Assembly: GCF_019801145.1 (NCBI RefSeq)
Contig: NZ_JAHVJQ010000003.1
Coordinates: forward strand, 62,001 to 126,000
Origin: Leisingera aquaemixtae
GTDB taxonomy: Bacteria; Pseudomonadota; Alphaproteobacteria; Rhodobacterales; Rhodobacteraceae
Length of the DNA stretch: 64,000 bases
Direction of reading: 5' to 3'
In this document: one piece after another, positions 36,285 to 45,766 of the stretch
Layout of the letters: each line of letters opens with the position of its first letter
Position numbering within the stretch: position 1 is the stretch's first letter
Notes under the pieces: model-generated
The model's input: the letters and a program-made list of their open reading frames with translations, nothing else
Databases searched by the model: none
What the model was told of the DNA's origin: nothing
Translations under genes and position numbers: made by a program

Positions 36285-37360
36285 CCCTGCGGCACGACAT
36301 GCAGGGTGGAAACCGACATATCCCCGCCGGAAGGCATCCGGATCTCGCCCACCCGCTCCAGCGTCTCGCTGTCGTAGATGCCGATGTCATCATTCGTGCC
36401 TGCGACATAGATCTCACGCCCGTCGGTGGAGACGTTGATGACGTAATAGGTGTGCGGCAGGTCTACCCGCTTGACCAGTTCCTGGGTTTCCAGGTTGTGC
36501 TTGGACAGCTGAGTATAGACGCCATAGAGGTGCTTGGGGTCTGTCGCGCTGCGCACTGCGGAGAACATCAGCACCTCGAAGGAAGCGAAATCTGCAATCT
36601 CGGTCTCCCCGGTGGTCAGATCGACCGACTGGTAGCCCCAAACGAAATCCGCCAGTTCCTGCTGGGTTTCATCGGTGAACACCGCCGCCGTATACATCAG
36701 CAGCATCTCGTCGTTCTGGCTACCGGTCGGCCAGAACGCCAGCACGTCCGGTGGGCTGTAGGTGGGACGGTCCCAGCTGGCATTTGCAATCGCCACCTCG
36801 GTCTCGCCGTTGCTGGGGTCAACCCGATAGATTTCATGCCCGGCGACGTACACTTGGCCGTTGCGGTCGCTCGCCATCAGCGTCGAGCGGCGCGGTGCCT
36901 CATAGATCGCAGCAGGTTTTGCCTCCAGCCCGGCGCTCGCGTTATAAACCGCAAATTCCGGCTGCATCACCTCATAGCGGTCGGTTTTCTTATGCACCGG
37001 ATTGCGCACCGTGAAGATCTGGCTGCCATCCTTGGAGACGGCAAGCGAGGCCAGCGAGCGGCGGGTCACATCGCCCTCGGACTGGGCGGCGTGAAAGACC
37101 TTTTCACAGGTCTCGATATCGACACCGACCACATCCTGCCAATGGTTCAGCAGCACATATGCGATGCGGTTGTCCGGCGACATGGCGATCACGCCGGGTG
37201 TCACATTCGCCCCCAGATCGCAGTCGGCCTTGACCGAGCGGTCCCCGGCATCAAAGACATAGAGGTTGGAGGGCCGGGCCACCGTCACCAGAAGGTCGCC
37301 AGCGGCCAGCGGCAGGGCTGAAGCGCAAAACGCAGCAGCAGCAAAAAGCGCGGATTTCAT
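36281..37360 (-). CDS. qhpB: QhpB, beta subunit of quinohemoprotein amine dehydrogenase
   Basis: A 359-residue exported subunit with a signal peptide (SALFAAAAFCASALPLAA) and a seven-bladed beta-propeller of the YVTN/amine-dehydrogenase type, seen in repeats such as VIAMSPDNRIAYVLLNHWQDVVGVDIET and INVSTDGREIYVAGTNDDIGIYDSETLE. It forms the scaffold on which the CTQ-bearing small subunit sits in the periplasmic heterotrimer. The start has GAGGAG upstream and lies 13 bases after the qhpC stop; longer frames overlap qhpC. Confidence 0.92.
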   Translation of the reverse strand: MKSALFAAAAFCASALPLAAGDLLVTVARPSNLYVFDAGDRSVKADCDLGANVTPGVIAMSPDNRIAYVLLNHWQDVVGVDIETCEKVFHAAQSEGDVTRRSLASLAVSKDGSQIFTVRNPVHKKTDRYEVMQPEFAVYNASAGLEAKPAAIYEAPRRSTLMASDRNGQVYVAGHEIYRVDPSNGETEVAIANASWDRPTYSPPDVLAFWPTGSQNDEMLLMYTAAVFTDETQQELADFVWGYQSVDLTTGETEIADFASFEVLMFSAVRSATDPKHLYGVYTQLSKHNLETQELVKRVDLPHTYYVINVSTDGREIYVAGTNDDIGIYDSETLERVGEIRMPSGGDMSVSTLHVVPQG

Positions 37361-37373
37361 GATGCGGGTCTCC

Positions 37374-37697
37374 TCAGGTTTCGGCGTCGGTGGGATAGGT
37401 GGTGCCAAGCGCGCGCCAGTCCTTGGCGGCGTTGGGGGCGCCTTCGTCCCAGTTCTGGTGGTTGACCATGATGTCGGGCACCTGCGCAGGCCACCAGCAT
37501 GGGTCGGAGCAGCCGTAAAGATCCGCCTCCATCGGCTGGCATAGCGCGGCAAGGCCGCCAAAGGGGTCGACCTCCCAGCCCGGGTCGAATGTGGTGGCGC
37601 ATCCGGCGGTCACGGTCTGCATCGCGCGGACCTCTTCCATCTGGCCATCGGCAGCGGCTTGCTGAACGCGTTCGGCTTTCTGATTGAGCGGTTTCAT
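37374..37697 (-). CDS. qhpC: QhpC, CTQ-bearing cross-linked small subunit of amine dehydrogenase
   Basis: A 107-residue precursor whose first ~26 residues are a non-Sec leader. The body has four cysteines (33, 53, 63, 67) and acidic partners that line up with the mature Pseudomonas putida/Paracoccus chain at a constant offset of 26: Cys7-Glu16, Cys27-Asp33 and Cys41-Asp49 thioethers correspond to 33-42, 53-59 and 67-75. The CTQ pair Cys37-Trp43 corresponds to Cys63 and Trp69 in GCSDPCWWP. All positions are conserved, so the subunit should be functional. The gene overlaps qhpD by 4 bp. A longer frame to 37898 overlaps qhpD and is not real. Confidence 0.94.
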   Translation of the reverse strand: MKPLNQKAERVQQAAADGQMEEVRAMQTVTAGCATTFDPGWEVDPFGGLAALCQPMEADLYGCSDPCWWPAQVPDIMVNHQNWDEGAPNAAKDWRALGTTYPTDAET

Positions 37698-39118
37698 TTT
37701 CCAAACGCCCTCCTCGGCGCAACATGGTGGTGAAAGAACTGCGGTGCCTGGGCGATCAGCCGTGCATAGGCGGCGACGCCAAAGTCGATCCAGTCGCGCA
37801 TCAGGTCGCAGTAGTGATAGGTCGGCATCAAAGGATCGCTGAAATGGGCGTAGCTCTCGTGGTAGCAGCCGCCCGCGCACAGGTTGCGTATCCGGCAAGT
37901 GGCGCAGCCCTTCTCGGTGCGGTCAGACCGCGCCTTGATGAAGCCCGACAACTCCTTGCGCTTGATGCCTTCGTCGACGGTGCCGAACTGGTCCATTTCC
38001 GAGCCGGCGAACCGGTGGCAAAGGTTCAGCGCGCCATCGTGGTTGACTGCCAGAATCCCAACTCCGGCCCCGCAGGGCAGCGCCTTGGAGCGCCCCTCGT
38101 AGAGGTCGTTCATCATTTGATGCATGTTGGAAAAGCCGATGTTACGGCCTTGCAGCGCCTCTTCGACATAGCGGCGGCCCAGGGATTTCATCCCCTCGAA
38201 TACCTCCAGCAGCTCGGCGCCGTTCAGGTTGAAGGCATCCATCTCGCCCGAGGTGACCGGCGAGAAGCCCACCTCGGCGAAACCGATATCGTTCTTCAGA
38301 TGGTCCCAGATCTCGACGATATTTGTGATGCCTGCGGTCAGGGTGACGCGGGCGCCCACCGGTTTCGATGTGTACCGCGACAACAGCAGCCGCGCCTTGG
38401 CGGCCACGGTGTCGTAGGTGCCCTTGCCGCCCACCGTCTTGCGGTTCAGGTCGTGCTGCGCCTTGGGCCCGTCGATGGAGACAGTCAGACCAAAGCGGTG
38501 TGCGTCCAGCCAGTCGATCAGCGGCTCAGTCAGCAGCGTTGCATTGGTGGTGAGGCTGAAGTTCACCTCTTTGCCAAGTGCTGCGAAATGCGGCTCGGCC
38601 CAGTCCACCACCTGCCGGATCAAGGGCAGGTTCGACAGCGGCTCGCCGCCGAAGAACACGATGTTATAGCTGTCCCGGTCCGGGTTTTCAGCCAGCAGCA
38701 TCTCTGCTGATTTCCGCGCGGTGTCAAAGGCCATCTTCTGGCCCTTCGACGGCACTGCCAGATCCTCCTTGTAGCAGTAGGAGCAGGCCAGGTTGCAGCC
38801 GGTGTTGACGTTCAGAACGATGGTCGTGAGCGGGAAGGTCTCGATCTCGATCGGCGTCCGTTCCGGCTGCAGCGGGCGGCCGTCGTTGACGATATCCAGC
38901 CGCACCAGCCCATCCAGCCGCGCCGCCGCATCCTCTGCCGCAAACCGCGCCTCGAACTCGTCCATCGAAAACGCCTGTTCTTGCGCAGCATAATCGAGGA
39001 TGTCGCGGTCCACTCCGTCCATCTCAAAGATCGAGGTGGTGGGGACGTGGAACAGCACCTCCCGCCCCTCGACTTCAACCCGGTGTGCATTGGCCGACTG
39101 ATAGTGAAAGTCTTTCAT
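37694..39118 (-). CDS. qhpD: QhpD, radical-SAM/SPASM enzyme forming thioether cross-links in QhpC
   Basis: A 474-residue radical-SAM protein. The [4Fe-4S] motif CNLACSYC is at Cys108, Cys112, Cys115 (CxxxCxxC). A C-terminal SPASM region contains [19 protein letters not shown] and [14 protein letters not shown], then YHYC, providing ligands for auxiliary clusters. In the studied system QhpD makes the three Cys-to-Asp/Glu thioether bonds in QhpC with no extra carrier domain. It lies directly before its substrate gene (ATGA overlap) and 16 bases after qhpA. The start has GGGGGAGA upstream. Confidence 0.94.
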   Translation of the reverse strand: MKDFHYQSANAHRVEVEGREVLFHVPTTSIFEMDGVDRDILDYAAQEQAFSMDEFEARFAAEDAAARLDGLVRLDIVNDGRPLQPERTPIEIETFPLTTIVLNVNTGCNLACSYCYKEDLAVPSKGQKMAFDTARKSAEMLLAENPDRDSYNIVFFGGEPLSNLPLIRQVVDWAEPHFAALGKEVNFSLTTNATLLTEPLIDWLDAHRFGLTVSIDGPKAQHDLNRKTVGGKGTYDTVAAKARLLLSRYTSKPVGARVTLTAGITNIVEIWDHLKNDIGFAEVGFSPVTSGEMDAFNLNGAELLEVFEGMKSLGRRYVEEALQGRNIGFSNMHQMMNDLYEGRSKALPCGAGVGILAVNHDGALNLCHRFAGSEMDQFGTVDEGIKRKELSGFIKARSDRTEKGCATCRIRNLCAGGCYHESYAHFSDPLMPTYHYCDLMRDWIDFGVAAYARLIAQAPQFFHHHVAPRRAFGK

Positions 39119-39134
39119 GATCTCTCCCCCTGTT

Positions 39135-40655
39135 TCAGCGGATTGGCGGGTCGATGAAGCGCTGCACGGTGACGATCAGCATGGCTTCTGCCTGCTGGCC
39201 CATCGCCTCGGCCTGCACTGTCAGCTCACCCGCGTTGTTGGCGCTGAAGGGGCGGTCGGGATTTGGACCTGCAATGGCGGGCAGGAAGATGCCGTTGGCC
39301 TGCATAACGCCGGAAAATTCGGTGTCCTTCATATGCGCCGCATGCTCATGCGCGTTGGCCACGGTCCATTGCGCCTCGACCCGGCCGATGCGCACGTCAT
39401 CCTCGGTCCCAGCCTCGCCGTCGGAGCCGTTCCACATGCCGACCGCGTTGAAATAGGCAGGCACCGCTGCCGGGCCTTCATCGCTGCCGCCGCCCACGCG
39501 AGCGATGGTGAACTCAGGCTCCACCCGCAGGCTGTCGACAGAAGTGTAATGGGCGATCTGCCCTTCAGCCCCTCCCGCGCTGAAGGTGACAACGCCGTTG
39601 CCCTCCGCCGCCAGCGATAGCGCTGCGCCAAAGGTGTTCGCCGTGGCCTCACCAGCAGAGGCGTCCAGCCCGTCCAACCCGGTGCCAACCACCTGTACCT
39701 GCGCTTCCCCTGCCGGAACGGCAGAAGGAACTGTGCCCAGGATGACACTGCCGGCCCCCTCCCGGACACCGCTCAATGGCGCGCCCAGGGCATCGTTGCC
39801 GCGGTCGAACTGGCGGCCCTGCAGGCTGTTTCCATCCTCCGACAGCGCCAGCACCTGGCGATAGGGGGTGCCGCCAATGTCCAGATTGGCACGCCATTCA
39901 TAGCCGGTGTAGAGGTTCATCTGGCCGGATGCGGGATGCACGGTGCCGTCCGCCGTCACGAACTCGCCGCTGACCTGATAGGGCGAGGCATCGCCCGTGA
40001 CCGTCAGCTTCCCATAGGCTTCGCCGATGCCGGGCAGGTCGGTCATCACCACCCAATTGCCCGCCACCGGCTGCTTCTCCGCAGCCTGCCAATCTGTCCA
40101 GGCAGCAGTCTCCAGCGGATTCTGCTCCGCCAGGAAGCCTGCGATCTCGGTCCGGGCGATCTTGTACCATTCCCGGTCGCGGCCAAGCGCCTGGTATTCG
40201 ATGGTTGGGAAATGGCCGACATGGAAATCCATGTGCAGCTCCCACTCCTCCGCGGTGCGGTTCTGCAGCAGCCCCCGCGCGCCTGTATGGCAACGGGAGC
40301 ACATTGAGGCGAAGGGCTCGTCGAAGCTCTCCTGCGCGTTCGGGTCCTTCTCCAGGGCATAGCGGAAAGGTGCTGCTTCGGAGGGGGCGAGGCCCTGGGT
40401 GTCCGCCAGATGCTGCACGATGGCGCGGCGGTCCTCGGCGCTGATCTCCAGCCCGTGCGACTGCTGCATCCGAACGATGGTCATCATCCAGCCTTCAGGC
40501 GACTTGCGCTGGCCGCTGATCCGGCTCAGCCCGTTTTCCTCTGCCGTGTGGCAGCTGGAGCAGATATTCTGCAGCTCCTCGCTGGCCAGCGCCGGCGCGG
40601 CGCCCGCCACTGATACCAGAAGTGCAGCCGTCAGACCGCGGGGTCGTAGTTGCAT
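39135..40655 (-). CDS. qhpA: QhpA, diheme alpha subunit of quinohemoprotein amine dehydrogenase
   Basis: A 506-residue exported subunit with a signal peptide (GLTAALLVSVAGAAPALA). The N-terminal domain has two CxxCH heme-c motifs: CSSCH at 32-36 and CSRCH at 119-123. The rest is three beta-barrel domains rich in Gly, as in the Paracoccus and Pseudomonas alpha subunits. Electrons from the CTQ site pass through the hemes to an external cytochrome c or azurin-like acceptor. The ATG has GGGAG upstream and overlaps the end of qhpG by 25 bp. Confidence 0.93.
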   Translation of the reverse strand: MQLRPRGLTAALLVSVAGAAPALASEELQNICSSCHTAEENGLSRISGQRKSPEGWMMTIVRMQQSHGLEISAEDRRAIVQHLADTQGLAPSEAAPFRYALEKDPNAQESFDEPFASMCSRCHTGARGLLQNRTAEEWELHMDFHVGHFPTIEYQALGRDREWYKIARTEIAGFLAEQNPLETAAWTDWQAAEKQPVAGNWVVMTDLPGIGEAYGKLTVTGDASPYQVSGEFVTADGTVHPASGQMNLYTGYEWRANLDIGGTPYRQVLALSEDGNSLQGRQFDRGNDALGAPLSGVREGAGSVILGTVPSAVPAGEAQVQVVGTGLDGLDASAGEATANTFGAALSLAAEGNGVVTFSAGGAEGQIAHYTSVDSLRVEPEFTIARVGGGSDEGPAAVPAYFNAVGMWNGSDGEAGTEDDVRIGRVEAQWTVANAHEHAAHMKDTEFSGVMQANGIFLPAIAGPNPDRPFSANNAGELTVQAEAMGQQAEAMLIVTVQRFIDPPIR

Positions 40656-41995
40656 GAATCAGTCTCCCTGTTTGTGGTGTCCCAGGGGATCTGCGCCCCC
40701 TCGGTGAAGCCTTGTGACAAAAGCCATTGATGGATCGCCCGTGCCGCCTGCGGCGGCGCCTCGGGCAGAACCGTGCTGTGAAAGCGGGCGGCATCCGGCA
40801 GCGGCTGGCCGTTCAGGCGGCGCAGCAGAGGCACGATCTCCTGTCCGGCGGTAAAGGCCGCACCGCCGGGGGCGTCCCGGGTGATCAGCACCTCGCGCCG
40901 AGCCAGATGGCCGTCCTGCACGACAACACGCTTGCCGATGTGCGGGCGTATGTCCGTGCCATGGGCAGGGGCGTCATCCGGCCAGGCCGCGCGCTCTTGC
41001 CAGAATGGTGTCAGAAAACCTGCCTCGCGGTAAAAATCGCGGCCCACCCGCGCTTGCCGCCAGAAAGTCTCCGCCACCCGGTTGCGGTAGAAGTCTCGGG
41101 CAATGTCCGTCTTCCCGGCCAGCAGCGCCCGCGCGATGGGCACAGCCATCAATGCCGAGGACACTGCCCAAAACATGCCGTGCCCTGACAAAGGGTCCAG
41201 TGCCACGGCCGCGTCGCCCAGCCGGGGGCAGCGCGGGTCCAGTTCCGGTGCCGCCAGCCGCGGGGCAATTGCGTTGACACTGGGGCGGCGGGGCAGCTGG
41301 CGGGCGGCTTCGCCCAGCACTCTGTTCCACAACGTCTCTACAGCTGCCTTGCCTTGCGCACGGCTCAGCGAGTCCGCGCTGCCCACCGCCTGCAGCCAAA
41401 GCTGATCCTGGCCCGCTGGGACCGACCAGATCCACCCGCCCTGCCGCGCTTCTATACGCGGCGTTTCCATGTCTCCGTCCAGGAGCGGCACCAGACCGGC
41501 CACGGAAATCGTGTTCGGCCCTGCAAGCTCAGCCCGGCTCAAACCCGAGCATTGGCGGGGCGCCCGGCGGCCGCGGGCCTCAAACAGCAGCCGCGCCGGC
41601 AGGCTCCGGCCATCGGACAGGCGGATTTCGCCGTTGCCCGGCCGGACGCTGGCCACGGCTGCCAAAACAACGCTCACGCCCTCGGCCCGAGCCGCGTCCA
41701 GAAGCCCAGCGTCAAAGGCGCCGCGGTCTGCAAGATGCTCGCTGTTCTGGATGCTCTGGAAGGGGCCCCAGCTAACATGGCGCTGCGCTGGGGGGCCGAT
41801 CCCCGCGAGCGGCAGCCCGTGCCTTGCCAAGATCGCGGCCACGCGGGCGGACATACCTTCAATTCGCGGCGCGCGCGGCGGCAGGGTTGCCAGCGCCACT
41901 CTGAAGCCCGCCCGGGTCAGCAGCACAGCTGCCACCGACCCGGCCGGGCCGCCGCCTGCGATTGCAATATCAAAGGTGCCAATTTGAGGTGCCAT
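40631..41995 (-). CDS. qhpG: QhpG, FAD-dependent monooxygenase for CTQ formation
   Basis: A 454-residue flavoprotein with an N-terminal dinucleotide fold (FDIAIAGGGPAGSVAAVLLTRAGF) and a second FAD-binding region (RCPRLGDAAVALDPLSGHGMFWAVSSA) typical of tryptophan-halogenase/hydroxylase-like monooxygenases. In Paracoccus QhpG dihydroxylates the CTQ-precursor tryptophan in QhpC after thioether formation. Here it is the first gene of the operon, ahead of qhpA. The start at MAPQIGTFDIAIAGG was chosen; the frame extends to 42166 through the operator region, but that part is not protein-like. Confidence 0.87.
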   Translation of the reverse strand: MAPQIGTFDIAIAGGGPAGSVAAVLLTRAGFRVALATLPPRAPRIEGMSARVAAILARHGLPLAGIGPPAQRHVSWGPFQSIQNSEHLADRGAFDAGLLDAARAEGVSVVLAAVASVRPGNGEIRLSDGRSLPARLLFEARGRRAPRQCSGLSRAELAGPNTISVAGLVPLLDGDMETPRIEARQGGWIWSVPAGQDQLWLQAVGSADSLSRAQGKAAVETLWNRVLGEAARQLPRRPSVNAIAPRLAAPELDPRCPRLGDAAVALDPLSGHGMFWAVSSALMAVPIARALLAGKTDIARDFYRNRVAETFWRQARVGRDFYREAGFLTPFWQERAAWPDDAPAHGTDIRPHIGKRVVVQDGHLARREVLITRDAPGGAAFTAGQEIVPLLRRLNGQPLPDAARFHSTVLPEAPPQAARAIHQWLLSQGFTEGAQIPWDTTNRETDSCNYDPAV

Positions 41996-42030
41996 TTGCC
42001 TAGGCTGCCCCGGCAGGCTGCCCCTTGTGG

Positions 42031-42067
42031 CGGACACATCCGGACAACAAGACGACATTTCCGGACA
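42031..42067. promoter_or_regulatory. Three CGGACA repeats in the divergent qhpG/AraC promoter region
   Basis: The hexamer CGGACA occurs in the same orientation at 42031, 42041 and 42062, so the spacings are 10 and 21 bp, one and two helical turns. The second and third copies extend to TCCGGACA. The set lies 36 bp upstream of qhpG and 89 bp upstream of the divergent AraC gene. It has the form expected for AraC-family operators controlling either or both genes. Confidence 0.55.
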
Positions 42068-42155
42068 GAATCGGCTGCTGCGGCCAAAGGTGCGGCAATT
42101 TTTCTGGAATGGCGGATTTTTACGGTATTCTGGCGCAATCCTGAGGAACTGCGCG

Positions 42156-43175
42156 ATGCCACACACTTACCAGCCCCGGATTTCCGCCTCTACTTTGAGC
42201 GACCCGCTGCGGGCCGTTGAATTCATGAATGGTGATGCGGACAGGTTATTTCAGGTTTCCGGTATCGGGCCGGATGACCTGATCGGAGAAATCGGCCTGA
42301 AGAAGTTCGTGGACTTCTGCGAGCACGCGTCCGGAAACTTGGATCTGCCCGACTTCGGCTGGCGGGTCGGCTCAGTCTTCGATCTGCAAAACCTTGGCGC
42401 GCTTGGGGAATTCATCAATCAGGCGCCAACTCTTGGTGCGGCCCTTTCACTGTTCCGCAATGGCTTTTCAATCGTGCAAAGCGACTCTGAATTGCAGCTG
42501 ACGATTGAGGCGGACAGGGCAATGCTGGCTTACAAAATACTGGACCCCGGCATCTGGCCGCGGCAACAGGATGCGGAGCTGACACTGGCCGTTTTCCACA
42601 ATCTGATCAGGTCCGCGGCGGGGCCGGACTGGCGCCCTGAACTGGTGACTCTGGAGCACGAATCAAGCGCGTTGCCAGACGCCCGCAATGCCGGTCCGCG
42701 ATGCCCTATTAATTTTGCGGCCAACGCGAACACGCTGGTCTTCCCGGCGAGCTTGCTGGGGCTGCCTTTGCCCGGCCGGGTGAACCCGGCCTTCAAGGAG
42801 GTTTCGCAAACGATTGCCTCCACTGCCAGGCAAAGCGAACGCGCTGCGCCCGTTACGGTTCGGGTACGCCGAGAGCTTTTGAAACGTATTGGCCAGGAGA
42901 GTTTCGAGCAAACAGTTGTTGCAGCTGCGCTGGGCATGTCCCGCCGGACTTTACGGCGCAAGCTGGAGGAGGAAGGGCAGAAGTTTTCCCGGCTGCTGGC
43001 AGGGTGCCGGATGGAAATTGCCAAACGCATGCTGCTGACCCCTGGGACGCAGCTCCATGAAATTTCGGAACGGCTGGGCTATTCGGAAGTGTCCGCCTTC
43101 GAACGGGCGTTCCGGCAGCAGGAGGGAGCAACGCCCAGCCAGTTCAGGAAACAGTTTTCTGCCGGCACTTCCTAG
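42156..43175 (+). CDS. AraC-family regulator with arabinose-binding-like N-terminal domain
   Basis: A 339-residue regulator of the PF12625 (OruR/ArgR-like) class: N-terminal domain with IGLKKFVDFCEHASGNLDLPDFGWRVG ... IVQSDSELQLTIE, and a C-terminal AraC domain (VAAALGMSRRTLRRKLEEEGQKFSRLL, LHEISERLGYSEVSAFERAFRQQEGATP). The ATG has GAGGA upstream; the frame from 42027 would run through the promoter. It is transcribed away from qhpG and is not related to QhpR. It could activate qhp in response to an amine or product, or regulate another amine gene set. Confidence 0.9.
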   Translation: MPHTYQPRISASTLSDPLRAVEFMNGDADRLFQVSGIGPDDLIGEIGLKKFVDFCEHASGNLDLPDFGWRVGSVFDLQNLGALGEFINQAPTLGAALSLFRNGFSIVQSDSELQLTIEADRAMLAYKILDPGIWPRQQDAELTLAVFHNLIRSAAGPDWRPELVTLEHESSALPDARNAGPRCPINFAANANTLVFPASLLGLPLPGRVNPAFKEVSQTIASTARQSERAAPVTVRVRRELLKRIGQESFEQTVVAAALGMSRRTLRRKLEEEGQKFSRLLAGCRMEIAKRMLLTPGTQLHEISERLGYSEVSAFERAFRQQEGATPSQFRKQFSAGTS

Positions 43176-43260
43176 GAAGCGGTCGAACACCGGCCAAGCA
43201 TCACGGCGGGGCTGAGATCAGGTTGGAGAAACCCGGGAGCAGCCCCGCGTCGGACGGTTC

Positions 43261-43310
43261 GCCCCCGCGGCACAGTCGGGGGCAATTGCGGGCTGCCGGA
43301 CGGGCAGCCC
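43261..43310. terminator. Two adjacent hairpins between convergent AraC and dabA genes
   Basis: The first hairpin has 7-bp arms (GCCCCCG / CGGGGGC, 43261-43283, 9-base loop). The second has 8-bp arms (GGGCTGCC / GGCAGCCC, 43290-43310, 5-base loop). They lie in the 165-bp spacer between convergent genes, the position expected of a bidirectional terminator. No long U-tract follows either one. Confidence 0.5.
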
Positions 43311-43340
43311 TGCGCACATCGCCGCTGAGGCAATCGAGGG

Positions 43341-45755
43341 CTACTCGGCTGCGATGGCGCGTTCCGCATCGGGTTCCTGCCCGAACGGCTCCCACCTCAG
43401 GCCGCCGCAGTAGCGCCAGGCAAGCCTGCCTTCGGTGTCCATGGCGATCAGGTGAAGCCAGCGGTTGTCGAACAGTTCCCGAACCCCGGCATGGCGCTCC
43501 AGCACGGCAGTCATTGCTTCGCGCGGGGCTTCAATCACCACAGAGAGCCGCAGCGGGTCGTGCTGCAAGGCTTCGCCATCGTGCACGGACTGCCACGGCA
43601 GGCCCGGGCGGAGGCTTCCGCCGTTTCCCTCCAGCACACCGATACCGCCAGCCACATTATGCAGCAGCTTATTGCCGCCGCCGAACAGGGCCGGCGCGAC
43701 GGAGGAGCCATAGTACTGCAGGATGATCCAGCTGGCGACCACTACGGGCGCCGTCATGATCAGCTCCAGAACGCCGAAGCCGTCGTCGCTGCGCCAGTCG
43801 TAGCTGTGCAGGAAGGCCTGGCCTGACAATCCGCTGGCCTTGGTGCGGTGGCGGGGGGCTGCGATGAAGGCACGGCAGCCGGCCAGGCCCCATTCGGGGC
43901 GCAGTTCCGCCCAGTCCCTGGCCCGGCGCATCAGGTCGCCGCCGCTGTCAGCCCGCGGCAGGCGGGCCGCGCGTTCCGCCCTGGCCAGAAGGCCAGCGGC
44001 GTCCAGCCAGCCTCTGAGCCGGGTGAGATCTTCCGCATGGGCGCCCTTCGGCACGTCACCATCGTAAAGAGTGACTGCATCCGTAGTGGTATTGTGCAGA
44101 GCCGGAACAAAGATCGTATCGTCCGGAATGCTGATGCCCTTGGCCGCAAGGCCTGCCCGCACCTCAGTGTCGTTCAGGAGGCCGGCAAGCAGGCGTGCGT
44201 TCACGTCACCGGCATGGCCGCCGCAGGCGCCGCAATGCAGCGCGCTTTCATGCGGGTTGTTGGTAACACCGGCACCATGCCCGGCCAGCATGACCACCGG
44301 GGCAAAGTTGTCCGTCAGGGACATTGCGCCAAGGACTGAATGCGCCATTCCAATCCGGTCTTCCAGCCTGATAGCCGGATCAAGCCGGGGGGCGGGGCCG
44401 GCAGCTTGCTTGCTGCCCGCAGCCAGGGAGTCACGCAGCAGCTTGCCTGCATAGACCGGGCCTGCCGCCTCGACAAAGGCGAAGGAGGAGACCGCAGCCA
44501 GTTTGAAACGGCCCCAGGCGCGTTTCGCCCGCGCCGCATAGCGCTGGTCCAGGTCGCGGGGCTCGGATTCCTTGGCATTGGAGGCGATGGCAGCAGGCAG
44601 CAGAACGGGGCCGCGTGCCTCGATCACGTCGGAGGCTTCGGCCTGGTGGGCGCTGGCGAGGCCGAAGAAACCTGCAAAACCAAAGGTGGCGATACCCTGG
44701 TCCTGAGCTTCCAGTGCGCGGCGGAATACTTCGGACCGCACGTCGATGCAGAAGGCAGCCTGCAGCTTGGGCCGGTCTTGGGCTTGCGGCGCAGGGCCAG
44801 CCGAAACCGCAAGGGTCTGTGCCAGCCTCCGCTGCTCAGCCCGCTCCACCGCATCCTGCAGCACCGCATCGATGATCATCTCGCGGTCCGGGGTCAGCGC
44901 GGTTTCGTGCCGGGTCACGGTATCTGCCCATTTGGCTGCGATTTGCTCCTCATAGAGGCCGAAAAGTGCCTCGTCATAAACCATGCGGATGGCAAGCAGC
45001 TCGGTCACGGTGTTGTCGCCTTTGCCGTCCAGTTCAGCCTGCCACAGCAAGCCGCGGGCGTACTGCGCCCAGCCTCCCAGGGTGATCAGCCAGCGGTGGA
45101 ATGCGGTTTCAGCCGCTGCGGTGCTCAGCCCCAGCGTTTCGCAGGCGCGGCCGATGGCACGCCAATGCGACCGGCTGGAGGCTGCCACGAAAGCGCCAAA
45201 GCCGGTCAGCCCGTGGATTTCGGGTGTCAGATCGCGCGAGGCAAACTCGCGCCAAGCGGCAAACGCACCGCCGGAGCGGTTCGGCTGCCACAGGGCCTGA
45301 CCCTGGTCGAAATGGCTGGCTGCCCAGACACCGATGCGGTCCTCGATCAGGCCCGGCCAGTCAACACCTGACACATCGGCAGCCAACTCGGCGACGGTGG
45401 GCAGCGCCTTTGGCACAGGTGCCGGATTGCTGAGGGCAGCTTTGACGTCAGCCAAGCCGGGGCGGCCGAACTGGCCGTCAAAGGCGGCAAGCGCAGCCCG
45501 CAGGTCATCCTCTAGGATCTTTCCGGTCTCGAATTGATGTGCCCATTGGGCACGTTCCGGGGTGATCCGGGTTCCGGCCACCCGCGCCATGCGGGCGGCG
45601 GTAACAGCCAGCGGTTCGGATGCCTGGCCCAGGAAGGGGTTCACCGCGACACTTGCCGACAGCGGGAACAGCGGCGGGACAGCCTTGGCTGACCTGGTTG
45701 CCTCTGCAACGAGTTCAAGCAACGGGGCGGGGAAGGTTTCGAGTTTTGCAAACAT
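43341..45755 (-). CDS. dabA: DabA, catalytic subunit of the DIC (bicarbonate/CO2) uptake complex (DUF2309)
   Basis: An 804-residue cytoplasmic-face protein related to beta-carbonic anhydrase. The zinc/active-site residues of Halothiobacillus DabA (Cys351, Asp353, His524, Cys539) map to Cys336 and Asp338 in AFCIDVRSE, His493 in [12 protein letters not shown], and Cys508 in [11 protein letters not shown]. The 2-residue and 15-residue spacings are identical. DabA hydrates CO2 vectorially, driven by the cation gradient through DabB. It follows dabB by 11 bases. Confidence 0.93.
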   Translation of the reverse strand: MFAKLETFPAPLLELVAEATRSAKAVPPLFPLSASVAVNPFLGQASEPLAVTAARMARVAGTRITPERAQWAHQFETGKILEDDLRAALAAFDGQFGRPGLADVKAALSNPAPVPKALPTVAELAADVSGVDWPGLIEDRIGVWAASHFDQGQALWQPNRSGGAFAAWREFASRDLTPEIHGLTGFGAFVAASSRSHWRAIGRACETLGLSTAAAETAFHRWLITLGGWAQYARGLLWQAELDGKGDNTVTELLAIRMVYDEALFGLYEEQIAAKWADTVTRHETALTPDREMIIDAVLQDAVERAEQRRLAQTLAVSAGPAPQAQDRPKLQAAFCIDVRSEVFRRALEAQDQGIATFGFAGFFGLASAHQAEASDVIEARGPVLLPAAIASNAKESEPRDLDQRYAARAKRAWGRFKLAAVSSFAFVEAAGPVYAGKLLRDSLAAGSKQAAGPAPRLDPAIRLEDRIGMAHSVLGAMSLTDNFAPVVMLAGHGAGVTNNPHESALHCGACGGHAGDVNARLLAGLLNDTEVRAGLAAKGISIPDDTIFVPALHNTTTDAVTLYDGDVPKGAHAEDLTRLRGWLDAAGLLARAERAARLPRADSGGDLMRRARDWAELRPEWGLAGCRAFIAAPRHRTKASGLSGQAFLHSYDWRSDDGFGVLELIMTAPVVVASWIILQYYGSSVAPALFGGGNKLLHNVAGGIGVLEGNGGSLRPGLPWQSVHDGEALQHDPLRLSVVIEAPREAMTAVLERHAGVRELFDNRWLHLIAMDTEGRLAWRYCGGLRWEPFGQEPDAERAIAAE

Positions 45756-45766
45756 TCCGGGTTCCT

